From Branchiostoma floridae (taxonomy: Eukaryota > Chordata > Leptocardii > Amphioxiformes > Branchiostomatidae), in contig NC_049983.1 in NCBI RefSeq assembly GCF_000003815.2, forward strand, positions 5,577,042 to 5,641,041: 64,000 nt of DNA, given 5' to 3'. The position numbers and the translations under genes were made by a program. The notes under the pieces are model-generated. The model was given only the letters and a program-made list of their open reading frames with translations. It did not search any database and had not been told where the DNA came from. This document shows positions 23,645-35,500 of this stretch, in pieces (position 1 is the stretch's first letter; each line of letters opens with the position of its first letter).

Positions 23645-23906
23645 CTCGTTCGATGACAATAGGCCCTCTCGCAAGCAGAGGACGTTTTGGGTGTTGGAAC
23701 GCTTGTTTGAACAAGTGCTTGAACCCATTCCTCAATTTGTTCATGTGTGGGGCCAATCAGTGGCCTCATCCAAAATTTGGACGATTCCAGACGTTGGAGA
23801 TGACAACTCAAGGTTCTCAAGATAATAAAAGTCGGAGCGCGAAGCGACTGTATAAAGTGAGTATAATAAAACGTCAAAGCAAACTACTATTCGGATGGTA
23901 CCCAGG
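23645..23906. mobile_element. CCTGGGTACCAT element, copy C, left end missing
   Basis: It matches the right two thirds of the 1618-2026 element, including 'ttcgatgacaa', 'gtgcttgaacccattcct' and the end ATGGTACCCAGG. Confidence 0.7.
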
Positions 23907-24028
23907 CAACCAAAACATAATCAATGAGGCTACACTGTCTCATTTAACTTTTTTTGGGAAAACCTCATACAGACTGGCATTGTGCAGGAATCAATACATG
24001 CAGCTGTTCTAGGAAAATTTCTTCGTAA

Positions 24029-24394
24029 GGCCACACCAATTTAATTTCTTGGTTCACGGATTCGCTCGCTCCTATTTTTTGGAAAAAAAAAATAAAAATA
24101 AAAATTACCACTCAGCAAATTTTCACCATTAATGAAGCCATTCACCAACTTTCTAGTGTAGCAAATCGGCCTTTATATTATAAGCTCCTTAAAGTGTGGG
24201 TACAGGTGCTGTTACTAGTACAATAATACTTAGTAGTGTTTTTGTACTTTTTTCAAGCTGAAAACTTTTTTTATTTATGTTTTGGATTAGCCGTTACCTT
24301 TACCCCAACCATTTTACAAGTTTTATTTTTATTTCGCCCTCTCCATATTTTTTATGAAAAAATCCGTGAACCAAGAAATTAAATTGGTGTGGCC
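24029..24394. mobile_element. PIF/Harbinger-like MITE GGCCACACC, copy 1
   Basis: The ends are long inverted repeats starting GGCCACACCAATTTAATTTC. The trinucleotide TAA flanks both sides (24026-24028 and 24395-24397). Two further copies at 48376 and 58081 have TTA on both sides. A 3-bp T(T/A)A duplication is typical of PIF/Harbinger transposons. No transposase is present. Confidence 0.85.
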
Positions 24395-25166
24395 TAAGGC
24401 TACACTGAATTGTATGCAATACCATGTAACACAAGATAAGCCTAAGCAAGGGCTGGGGCGGTCACAGCATTTGTGGCACATACTTTTGTTCTGGATCAGC
24501 CACAGTTGTGGTTTTGTACAATGAGAACCTTTAGTGTGATAAATTTTATGCAAGTGACATAAGGATTATACAATGTACAACATATAGTCAACATGTACAT
24601 CAACAAAACCACCATGTTAAGACTCAAGATTCAAGATGACTGTTAAGATTCAAGCTAAGGATACTTAAAGCCTAAAGTTAAGACTTGTTGGACAACTTTC
24701 CTTGACCTGACCTATACGATTCCAGGGTCACAAGCTCAACTCAATAGGCTAACACTTAACTCTTTTTAGCAAATGATTAAACCCAAAATACAGACTTTGC
24801 CCCTGTTATACGTGTGCAGTGTATTGTATAAACAGATTAAGCACTACTCTAAACAGGGGCTTATTCCATTTGTCAAAAAGATGGGGGTGGGTGGGTTCTA
24901 ACTCTTATTGTCAGGGCCAAATACAGCACAGCATTCAAATTATCATGCGACTCAAGGGAATGGGAACATGGGTGTATTGAAATTGAAGGGAGAGAGGATC
25001 TAAACATTTCTTATAACAGCCATATCAACTCTTCCAGTGGAAGAGGCATAACAGTTACTTGAATGTGAGCACACATGCCCCTTACCCCCCACATGCTTGT
25101 AGAAGCCCTGCATTTCAACTATTAGCTGCACTAAGTTAACCCCCCGTCCTTCCTCAAAGAAGCACA

Positions 25167-28100
25167 ATGGCAAGAACAGTGTGGTTGCTGGGATCCCTAC
25201 TCGCTATAGGAATAGCGTACATTTTATACGAACCCAGCTTTGACCCAGGTATGTATTCCGATATAATTTGTGCATTGTGAGAATGTTTTGTAAACACAGA
25301 GTAAGTCTTAGATTGGTCCCTTTGTAAGGATAAAGAATATCAACAGAATCTACAAAAGATAGAATACAATGTACTGTCTTCAAGTTCAACTTGGCACATG
25401 TACAAGATGCATGGCTATCTCTTTAAGTTAGGTATAATTATGTTTTGCCAAACTCAAGTAACTCTGTACATGTGTAGAATTTAACATTTGTATATGTTAA
25501 CTATTTGTGTTTCTCCTGTTCTGAAGCACATGGAAACTGCTACCAGTGTCTCGCAATGAGTGGTGAAATGTTACTAGACAAGTAGACATTTATAAACTGT
25601 TTACTTTACAGTCCATTATAATTCCCGCGGCACAAGCCTCCAACTACCACGAAACAGTGGCCCAGGGCTTTCAAGGGCATTGCTCCCTATACAAAACTAT
25701 TTTGTAACGCTGAATTACTCTAGGACACAAAGAACCAGGTTCAAATTACAAAAAAGAACAGTGACTATTTTTCACAGCTTCTTATTATCGCCATGAAAAA
25801 TGGAGGTATTGTTTGGGGTCTGTCAGTCTGAGTGTCTGTTAGTCCGTGTGTGTTTCCAGGTTTTGTGGCCAGCTTAAGAACCCCTGAACAGACAGTGTTA
25901 TGATATTTGGTATGCATGCGGGTAGGTGTTGGGAAAACGAAGGTCAAGGTCAATTGAGCCCCCTGGTGTGTGACCTTGTAGAACTTTCTTTAGGTACCTT
26001 TTTGCAGTAGCAACCTTTTATCCTGGATGTGCTATTGACATGTTTTTCACCACTTATCCTGAGGCAAGTAACGTACATATTTCCTCCTTGTGTTTACTTT
26101 TCTACTGTTAGGAATGCATGCCTGGTATGGACAGAGATATGGGACTAAACGACAATGACTACTCAGGCTTCGACCTCACTAGTTTGACAATTTCTGGCTA
26201 TTAGCCAGTTAATCAGACCTACATGTAAGGCATTAAGTGAATCAACTGACCAACTAATGTATTTTTGATTTCCTGACAGAGTCCTTACGGGGTGCAAGAG
26301 TTGTGATCACAGGCTGCAGTTCCGGGATCGGTGAACAGATGGCGTATGAGTACGCTAAGCTGGGGGCAAAGGTGGTCATCACAGCCAGGAGGGAAAAGCG
26401 ACTTCAGGAGGTAACTTTAAAAAATGTGATGACACCAGGATTGTGTCATAATCTAATAAAACAACTAGAAAGGCCGACATTTGCTTGAGAGCAAATACAG
26501 CATATTTCAGCCATCTCCCTCATGCAACAATAGGCCTTGAGGTCGTTGACCCCTTTGGCCATTGGAAAATGACCAAAAAATCCCAAACATATCATTTTAA
26601 AGTGGTCCATGCCAAAAATTATACATGGGTCATTTGAATAGATATCTAGAGCACCCCTTTACCAATTTACGGGTCATTAGGTTGTAAATCGAGGGAACAG
26701 GAGCAAAAAATGTCCAAATTTTGTCAAAAAAATGGCCATAAAATCTCAAAATTAAGCATTTTGTTGTACCGTATGGGAAAACTTTTATTGAATTTATGTG
26801 CACATAATTGAAGGGCACTTTTATACCAAATTTCAGATCATTTGGTTGTAAAACGAGGCTACAGGAGCCAAAAATGTCCTTTTTTGGTCAAAAAATGACC
26901 AAAAATCGCAAAATTAAGCATTCTGTTGTACCGTATGGGAAAACCTTTATTGGATTTATGTGCACATAATTAAAGGGCACTTTTAGACCAAATTTCAGAT
27001 CATTTGGTTGTAAAACGAGGCTACAGGAGCCCAAAATGTCCTTTTTTGGTAAAAAAATGGCCAAAAATCGCAAAATTAAGCATTCTGTTGTACCGTATGC
27101 CAAAACTGTTATTGAATCTAGGTGAGCATATGATCAAGGCACCTCTCTACCAAATTTCATGTCATTCGACTGTAATACCAGGGTACAGGAGCCCGAAATA
27201 TACATAAAAATTGACAAAAACCTCAATAAAATCATTTTAAAGGAAGATATGAAAAAAATGAAAAAAACACCTGGGGGTATTGGCTTACTCTACCTTTGTG
27301 CCAAATTTCAAGTCAATCGGTTAAAAAATGGCGGAGTTGATTCGATTTGAAGATTTGACAGGAGAAAGAAAGAAAGAAAGAAACATTACGAATACAATAT
27401 ATTTCACCATACCTATGGTATGGCTGAAATATAATTATACATCAATAATAATATATCCAGGGTTTTTTGTGAGACTTAACTTATCAAATGTCTGCAAAGT
27501 TGAGCTCTGTGTCTATAAATTCCAACACAAAACTTGGACTTATCCACAAATTTTCTGCAGTACCGTGGCGGTAGGTTGGCATTTGACAATGCCAAATACC
27601 TTCACCGTACGGTGAAGAGGCATTGTTAATACTGGCAACAAGGACCAATAAACATCAATGTGCCGGTTGTAAAGGCAATGTTTTCTCATAAGTAAAAAAA
27701 ATAACGCAAGTAGCAAAATGCCCACACCACGCCCCAAGCAAGACTGCAAATTTGCTGCATGTCTGTGAGAAGACAAGGGAAAATTAGCAAAAAGAACACA
27801 AACAGGTGCCTCAATGAACAAACCCAGACATACCACCACAGTACCACAGTCCAGTGAGATACCTGCTTTAACCAGTGATTTTCCCTGTTTTATGTAGGTA
27901 GTGGCCAAGATGAGAGAACTAGGTGCCCAACAGGCTCTGTATGTAGCAGGGGACATGGGGAAGGCAGAGGACTGTGAAAGGACCATCCAGACTGCAAAGG
28001 ACAAATTAGGTACTATACAATCATATGAATCCATTGTTTCAAAAACCACAGTGCCCATTAATTCAACCATCTTTTCAGCACCACTGAAAGAGCAAATACC

Positions 28101-30946
28101 ATGTGCGGTAGTTCCATTCCATTTGTTGTATCATACCATTGCAAGCCAAGGGAGGTCCTGCATAAGTCGTACAAAATGCAGCTGTCTTGCTATCATAATC
28201 ATAATGGTAAATGTTGTCTTAGATCTTTGTTGGCCGCTGTCCACTGTTCATTGTGCTTGTCGAAAAGTAGCTTGATTTAATCTCGCTTAAAGCAGCCCGC
28301 CAGTTACAGCCCCCGACAGCAGAGTTTGTGTCACACAGACAAGTGGAAAAGAGCTTGACTGTGGAATGAACCTGTAAATACTGTACATTATGTCATACCT
28401 GTGACGCGAAAACGTTCGATACGGGTTTTCCGGACCGGGCCATAACTTCCGTATCGCACAGGTTCAAAAGGCGTATCACACAGGCTTTCTTCGAGTAAAT
28501 CGGGCCATTTAGAACGGGCCAAATACGGCACGGTTTGCAATTCGAATACCTGATTCGGACGTTGGAACATTGCTGTTGCAACACTTTTTGTTCGAGGGCA
28601 CCAAATCTGTTCAACTTCTGGTGCATTTCGCATCAAAACAGGGGTTTTCTCAGGTGGGTATGACATAAATAAAATATGTCCCTCTGTCCCAGCTCTCCCG
28701 CGGATCGGATCACCCTCCGGCCTTCGGGTGATCCAACCCGTGGTCAGGCTGATACCTTGGGTGATACGGAATACACCGTGTTGTATTCTATATTAATTAT
28801 ACAATGTGCACTGTCTTTCTTTTCTGTTGCGACCAGTGGAAAACTAGCTCTTCAGTGATCAAGATCACTTTTGTTTCTTTTTAGTGCTGTTACTGATAGC
28901 CTATTTTGTTTTCTGAAGGTGGACTTGACATATTGGTGATCAACCACCTGGCGTCAACGATCGACAACAAGTTCTTCCAGTATCTGTGGGATGGGGACAT
29001 GGAGTATGCTGAGAAGCACATCCAGGCCAACTATGTCAGCTACATCAGGCTGGCTTCCCTGGCTCTACCCACTTTACACAAGAACAGTGGCAGCATTGTT
29101 GTGGTGGGCTCGGGTGCAGGTAAATTTGATTTTCTGTTAGTCTCTACAAGATCTAGAATTCATTGGTTGCTGGAAAAATTGCATAGTCTGATGAAACTTT
29201 TATTTAGCAGACATATCTGCACTCCATTGACTTAAGGTGCACTCTCACTGCACTTGCGTCAAGCTTGCGTCACTGCGGGGTTCGAAAGATAAAAAATTTT
29301 CTTACTTTTTGTGTAAGTTGTCATCTTCTATCCTACTTGTATGTATTACGCAATATCTAAATTATAAAAATTCAGAGAAATTACCAAAAGTGATGCTGTG
29401 AATGAACCCCACAGTGACGCAAGCTTGACGGAAGTGCAGTAAGAGTGCACCTTTATCAATTGCCCTTAGAATACTTTCCTTATTAAATATTAAAAATTCA
29501 GTCTACCAATAACTATATAGAGGTCAGGTAGAGACCCTTTTTATTTGCAGACTTACACCTGTGCACTGGAAGTAGACAAGTTTCTACTTTGTATGATAAC
29601 AGTCACATGACACACATATACATTATAATGTACAATGTACACATCATACATGTTGTATGTACAATTGTATAATGTTATACATTATAATATCTAATGCAGA
29701 ATGTGGCTAAGCTGTCATATACCTACACTGTAACAAGGGCTATCACAAAAAGACTGATCCCTCTGGCCAATCAACTTAAAATTAAAAGTTCAAACAATAA
29801 CTTATAATGTTACTGACTTGGACCTTTCTTCTTCTCTCAAGGAAAATTCCCTGTTCCTTTGAACGCCATATACGCGGGCACCAAGTTTGGTCTGCGTGGG
29901 TTCTTTAGCACCTTACGGCAAGAGCTTCGTATCCAGAAATCCAACGTCTCCGTCACTTACATTGTGCTGGGATCTATCGACACCGGGCTTGGCAAGAAAG
30001 CTATCAAAGTAAGTTAAGCTAAGGGCACAACCCGCCGAACATGCAATTTTTTTGGAGGCCACGTCCGCCACGTATTTCTGAAAACGTGGGGAACGATGGC
30101 AAGAACAGGGAGGGAGTACGTCAACACGGCAACACATTGTTTGTCTGGATGTAAAGTTCTATGGCATGTCTGTGTGCTCCAAAATCTGTCGGATTCCCTA
30201 AGAGTTTGTACGGCATTACTTACGACTTACGGATCCCACAAGATTGCCCATGTTTTGTCACGTATTTGCACATATGGTGTGTTGTGCCCTTAGCTTTAGA
30301 GTCGTAACTCTTGTAATGATATAAGGGTTCTACAAGTTTCAACAATATGAAAGTCAACTCTGTCATTTAGGTGTTTCTATAACTGTAAAGTACATGTCTG
30401 ACTATAGAGAAATTTCCCTCTAGTAAAATATGCAAAAAGGTGCATGTATATAGCATGTGTCTTCTCTATATAGACTGTTATGGAATAGTAATCTGCTTTA
30501 ATGATTACCTTCAATTACAAACTACTGTAAATGCATTTCAGTTGGTGGGGACTTAATTTTGCGTTAGAGGGAAAATGTGTTTGTGGTGGTTTTAAGTTCG
30601 CGGTAAGACTGCCTCTCGAAAACCGCGAAGAACATTTCTGCATTTTTTATAGTACACGTTTTCAGAAAAGACCAAATTTGTTAGGAATTTCACTTTATTA
30701 GTAAACTTTATTGCAACACAGGACAGAGGACTGGACACCAAACAGCCGATGTACCCCGCCGCTGAGGCCGCACAGGTCATCATCCGGGGAGGGGCGACCC
30801 GACAGAGGGACGTCTACTACCCCTGGGGACAGATATGGACTCTAGCCAAAATCTGGGACATCTTTCCAGAAGTCGGGGACTACTTTTTAGAACAAAGCGT
30901 GATAGGGAGCTCGAAACAATATGACAGGTCACCATTATTGGAATAA
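25167..30946 (+). CDS. 11-beta-hydroxysteroid dehydrogenase 1-like short-chain dehydrogenase, six exons, complete
   Basis: Exons are 25167-25248, 26280-26410, 27898-28009, 28919-29119, 29842-30008 and 30722-30946, all GT-AG, giving 305 residues. A hydrophobic N-terminal anchor (WLLGSLLAIGIAYILY) fits an endoplasmic-reticulum membrane protein. The cofactor loop TGCSSGIG is at 38-45. The catalytic tetrad is Asn146, Ser173, Tyr186 and Lys190, exactly three residues offset from human HSD11B1. Ser173 lies in VVVGSGAGK, and YAGTK holds the Tyr/Lys pair. The C-terminal half (VLGSIDTGLG, GGATRQRDVYYPW) also follows HSD11B1. It should be an NADP(H)-dependent oxidoreductase on a steroid or other carbonyl; substrate unproven. 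HSD11B1L is the nearest named vertebrate gene I know. A possible AATAAA lies near 31787. Confidence 0.93.
25249..26279. other. SDR intron 1
   Basis: No gene is seen. A stretch at about 25790-25985 ('gtctgtcagtctgagtgtctg', 'gaaggtcaaggtcaattgag') has the look of an interspersed repeat, but no second copy is present in this window. Confidence 0.4.
26640..27320. repeat. tandem repeat of about 164 bp, four copies, SDR intron 2
   Basis: 'ttgtaccgtatg' recurs at 26763, 26929 and 27089, and 'ggctacaggagcc' or variants near 26690, 26854, 27018 and 27183. The middle copies are most alike. The array is followed by a short GAAA microsatellite (about 27362-27382) and a 'accatacctatggtatgg' palindrome. 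Confidence 0.85.
28385..28800. mobile_element. element with 'ggaatacaccgtgttgtatt' end, SDR intron 3
   Basis: Starts 'tgtcatacctgtgacgcgaa' and ends 'ggaatacaccgtgttgtatt'. The inner part has a GC-rich hairpin GATCACCC/GGGTGATCC. Extended copies lie at 51936-52330 and 52340-52695, where the terminal hairpin is complete on both sides. Here the left part of the terminal hairpin is lost. Confidence 0.75.
29235..29452. mobile_element. Harbinger-like MITE, ends AGGTGCACTCTCACTGCACTT, TTA duplication
   Basis: The left end begins AGGTGCACTCTCACTGCAC and the right end is GTGCAGTAAGAGTGCACCT. TTA flanks both sides (29232-29234, 29453-29455). Inner 'gcttgcgtcactg' and 'cagtgacgcaagc' pair as well. It lies in SDR intron 4 and has no coding capacity. 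Confidence 0.85.
30023..30289. mobile_element. MITE with GGGCACAAC ends, SDR intron 5
   Basis: Ends GGGCACAAC and GTTGTGCCC are inverted. Flanks read AGCTAA on the left and TTAGCT on the right, so the target may be palindromic. It starts only 14 bases after the exon 5 donor. Confidence 0.7.
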
Positions 30947-31858
30947 TACAAATAAGTAATAATATTATTATGTTCACCATCTGTCAACAGAGATAAGATA
31001 ATGTGACTTGTGATATGGTCATTTTTGGAAAGGACTGGGCAACACTGAGGACTTGGTCGTATACGCCATCATACGATTCTCTTATTTGTGTCCTGGAACT
31101 CAGCTTGAGCAGAAGGAGTGAGTCTGTTTTGTCATACAGTTGTAATTGTAAACTGAATGCATTCTTGGGATAATCATGCATAAGTCTACGGTGCAAATTT
31201 CAGCTCTTTTGTTGTCAAAAAGACCATGATCTTAGATCCATGTTGGTGGTTGGTCCTGTCACACTGGCTGCTCAAAAATTTTACACCTGCATCAAAATCA
31301 ATGAGTGTTAAAGGTTTTAAAACAAAATGTGAACTTGTATTTACATTAATTAGCCATATTAGTGTAATCAAGTTCTATGAATTAGTCATCTGTGATTGGC
31401 CCACTTCATTGTATCTTTTATTTCAAAATGTCACGTGCGAAGATAATAATTCATATTTAATTGATAATAATAATCTAATGGTTCTTGATAGATGTCAATG
31501 TACATAATGTTGACACAGAATAGACACATCAACCGAAGAGGCTCCGTGGGCATCACACGGAGAGAAGAGAATTAAAAAAAATAGTGAATCTGAACGACCA
31601 ACGACGAATGTGACCAGTCTGTCTAAATGCGTAATTTAATTCTGCCATCATGATTACATAACTGAACATATACTAGATACAGATAGTCAACTTAGATTTT
31701 CTACATCAATTTTAATCAATTTCAAAATAAACCCTTAAGCTTAAAATCAAAAATGTATTTCCAGTGGTGCTTATGATCTGTGTGAACAATAAACGATGCG
31801 ATACGCAAAGTTGTCTCTTACTCTTACTTTATTTCGTTGTGATTGTTCCTGTTGTTGA

Positions 31859-31905
31859 CTACTGTGTGTTAAACAGGGCCTGATGTCCACTAGAGTCATC
31901 TTTAA
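31859..31905 (-). pseudogene. partial duplicate of the PUS7 last exon end
   Basis: On the minus strand it reads DDSSGHQALFNTQ and stop, against [14 protein letters not shown] in the gene. Downstream untranslated sequence is duplicated too. No acceptor remains, so this is a truncated copy produced by a local duplication of the gene's 3' end. Confidence 0.8.
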
Positions 31906-32103
31906 TTTTTTACATGAAATCCAATTTATTTCAAAGTAAGCCACCTATAATTCAGAATTTCCAGTGGTGCTATATGTGTAAACAATACACAATGCAATAA
32001 CACTAAGTTGTCTCTCTATTTTTTTTATTTTACTCATTGGTTTAGCAGTTCAGCACACACAACCAGGGGTGCCCAATTAGCCTGTGGCTATTGCAGAGGG
32101 TTA

Positions 32104-32461
32104 GGCACGATCTACACACAGTTTTTCCTGATATCGGCGAGCCTACAACCTCTCCCCGACAGCTTTTTTTCATCGTCTAGATGGAACTACTATATCGCCA
32201 TTACGATATCGGGAAAATTTCTCCCGAAAGGTCCGGACCATTCATATGATACCTTGCCGATAGCTTAGCAGGGATCCCCGACAGCTTCGCGCGCATGTAG
32301 ATGCTTCCCGACTTCGGGAAGGCTCATTAGCATGTAACGCCACTTGGAAAATCGCGCTGTATGTTTATGACTGCAAGCGCCATGGGTGTCCGGCCCCCTA
32401 CGTTCTAGATCCCTCCCGACATCTCCACAGATATCGGTAAAAACTGTGTGTAGATTGGGCC
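32104..32461. mobile_element. inverted-end element GGCACGATCTACACACAG, copy 2, TTA duplication
   Basis: Nearly identical to 22977-23337. TTA is present on both sides (32101-32103 and 32462-32464). It has split the duplicated flank of the PUS7 3' end. Confidence 0.88.
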
Positions 32462-32540
32462 TTAGTCCTGCTGACAGACGTAGTGAAGGACAGTCACAGA
32501 CAGTTAAAGTTATTCTTACTTTATTTGTGATCGTTCCTGA

Positions 32541-35500
32541 CTACTGTGTGTTAAGCAGAGCCTGGTGTCCACTGGAGGTGTCTGTCTTTAGGATCTCTCG
32601 TAGCGCCATGGTGGCGTAGGTGGAGGGGGGCAGGGTGAACTCAACCTTCAGGGCCTTCATCTTTCCTTCTGGGAATCACAAAAAGAAACATAATTTAATC
32701 AACCACAACTCTAAATAAAGTTAAACACAAGAAATTGGACTTAACCAAATTTTTGACTTTTTAACTCCAGTCTTGAACTGTCAAGGAATGGACAATCCAC
32801 TACGTGACATTATATTATGTAGATAGCATACGTGACTAAGTGAGCAGTGGATCATAAGTTGCAGAAAGTCTATGACGCCCTCTGTCTCTCTTTAGGGATG
32901 TTTGTAGAGCTGTGATGTTGATGGCCTCTTTGACACCTCTAGCAAAAAACTCTGTGTCCAGGATTCACATTTTGTCATGGAATTTCTGCAACTTATGATC
33001 TACTGCTCATGGATTCAGTGTGTTATCTACATAACGTAACATCACAGAAGCAGTCAATTAGTCAAAATATGGCTAAGTCCAATATCTTGTGATGGAAATT
33101 ACAGTAACTATTCAACTTCATTCAGAATGAATTCTACTATTTATCCAAAACATACATTGTACATGTAGGTGGTGCTAGAAGTAAAACCAGTCAGTATCGC
33201 CCGGAGGATGGTATCAGGAGGACACATTAAACAATTTTGTTGACTATCAGAGATTAGTAATTCATAGATATAATTGCTCTCTCTCCTTACCTGATGAAGC
33301 CAAAGGGGCTTCTTTTCCATCCAGCACATCTTTGTCTGTCAGCATCAGAGGAATCTTCACATCATCGTAACACATGACAGACCTGGAGTGAGAAATGAAT
33401 GAAAATAAGAGAAATAAGAAGATAGCATTGCCTGAACCCTGGGCTGTCTTTCTGCATGTAGCACTGTAAGACATCCCAACAATTAACCCTTAAACTGCCA
33501 GAGTTTCAGCCCTATAAAATGCTATCAGTGCCAGGGTTGGCTGCTGACCTCCAAAAAGAAACCCCAGAACAAGGCCGAAGTCCCCAACTTCCAGGGTTCC
33601 TGCGCTACACGTGCTCAAAGCTGGGCACAGGGCATGTATATTGTGTGCTGGATATATCTGGTTTTGGCAGTTTAAGGGTTAATAAAATGTGAAAAACAAA
33701 TTAAATCTTATACTATTTGTAAGCTGAAAACTAGACAAAATCAAATGTGGTAACTTAATGTGAGAAGGAGGTAAGAGGTCAACTTAAAGAATGGAAACAG
33801 AGATTATCAATTAAAATGGACAAAATATATGCCAAGTGAGGTTAAAAATTAGACAGCACATAAAAAATTACAGCCATTTACAACACCACAAGAGCTGGCA
33901 AAGATAAAGCAGATGTTGACATTATGGCAATTCAGATGTCCTCAAATATCTACTCTACATGATTGTACTTTATAGCATACTTGCCATTTGCAATTTGTAG
34001 GTTTCACGATGATCTTTCTGTAGGCACCAGACAAGGAGTAGTCCCTGAAAAGCATCAATTAATCATGTTCAATGATGCAAGTTGCTCCAGACTATTTCCC
34101 ATTTCAGGTGTACACACAAATAATGAATGAAAGACCTTTATTGTACATTCATGCCTCGACGGGCTAGGTACAGGTCACTGATAACAGACATGACTGATAA
34201 CAGACATAACAAACATATGCAAAAACAACAAGATACAATTAACTAGCTGAAGGTACTAAGCTAACAGGATGGTCGACATCTTCTCGCTTCTTTGTACAGG
34301 TGTAGATATAGGAACAGATAATGTTTGATATACAGGGTTTGTCTAGGCGCATCAAAAATAGAAATTTATCCGTTGCATTAAGGTGTTCAAAATATGGGAA
34401 CTCTTTTCTTATATATTCATAAAGCACAATCCGTTCATTATGGTACAGTTTACAGTGTAAAATAAAATGCTGTTCATCTTCTACTTGTTGCAAATCACAA
34501 AATTGGCAGACTCTATGCTGCAGAGGGGTGCTGTTGTGCCTTCCAGTTTCGATATGTAACTTGTGGCAACTAATCCGGAGTTTAGTGACAGCCACTCTGT
34601 GTTGTATGTTTTTCACCATCAGATATTCTTCTTCTTTATAAATAGTCTTGAATAATCTATAGGTTCGTAATTTGTTACCGAAAGATTTGTCCCGGTTGTC
34701 ATTGTGTATTTCAGCTTTAAATGTTTGAATATAAATATCCTTTAATCGTTGGCTGATGGCGTTGGTTATAGGTAATAGGTTTGTTCCTAGAGATATCTGA
34801 GATCTCCATATGTAGGCAAAACCGCATTCCTCCAGTATCTTACGAACGCCGGACGCCCAGCACTTGTTTCCATTTGCATCTAGTTGTAATTGACAAGATA
34901 GGGCGTCGGCTTGTAGACTGTCAGCTGGCACGTTTTGACGGATTCTTAGAAAGTGTTTGATAGCGTTCAGGGAGGCTTCCAGTTGAATGGGGTACCTCCC
35001 TAATTCCGCTCTTGTGGCAAGGTTAGATGCTGGTCTGGGGATATTTAGTGCTTGTTTGCAGAATTTAAGGTGAACAGATTCAATGGGACAGGTTTTAGGG
35101 CTTTTTAATGCGCCCCAGATTTCTGAGCCATAAAGTAGAATAGGTTTGACACATGCATCGAAAAGTTTGTTTCTAACTGGTAATGAGGCGGTGGCTTTAT
35201 CTAAAGATTGTTTTATTCCGAATAAAGCCTTCAGACCTTTGCCACTCAGGTATTTGTTGTTAGCTTTAAACGTGCCAGCTGCACTCACAATAATACCGAG
35301 ATAAGTATAACAAGTTACAATTTCTATTTCACGATTATCAAACAGGAGAGAACAGTTTTTAGATAGACTGCCACCCTTTTTAAATACAATAATTTTTGTT
35401 TTCCTAAGATTTACTTTTAATTTCCAAAGTGCACAATAATTTTCCAGATTGTTCAAGGAATGCTGTAATCCCTGTTTGGACTCGGAAAAAATTACCAAGT

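Larger units (their letters stand above)
18722..25166. other. spacer between ASB and SDR genes; no recognised gene
   Basis: The first few hundred bases should be ASB 3' untranslated sequence. The rest holds several elements described separately (20644, 21551, 22438, 22977, 23645, 24029), a short TTACG run at about 20168-20185 and AT-rich sequence. No open frame here has a recognisable family. Confidence 0.6.
30947..32540. other. spacer between the convergent SDR and PUS7 genes
   Basis: The two genes end towards each other. The spacer holds SDR 3' sequence, a partial extra copy of the PUS7 terminal exon (31859-31905), a second partial copy of its flank ('tccagtggtgct...aagttgtctct' at about 31960) and a young DNA element at 32104. 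No other gene is seen. Confidence 0.65.

Noticed and set aside
27540-28070. 176-codon minus-strand frame
   Set aside because: It overlaps SDR exon 3 in antisense and intronic sequence; no family match and no splice support.
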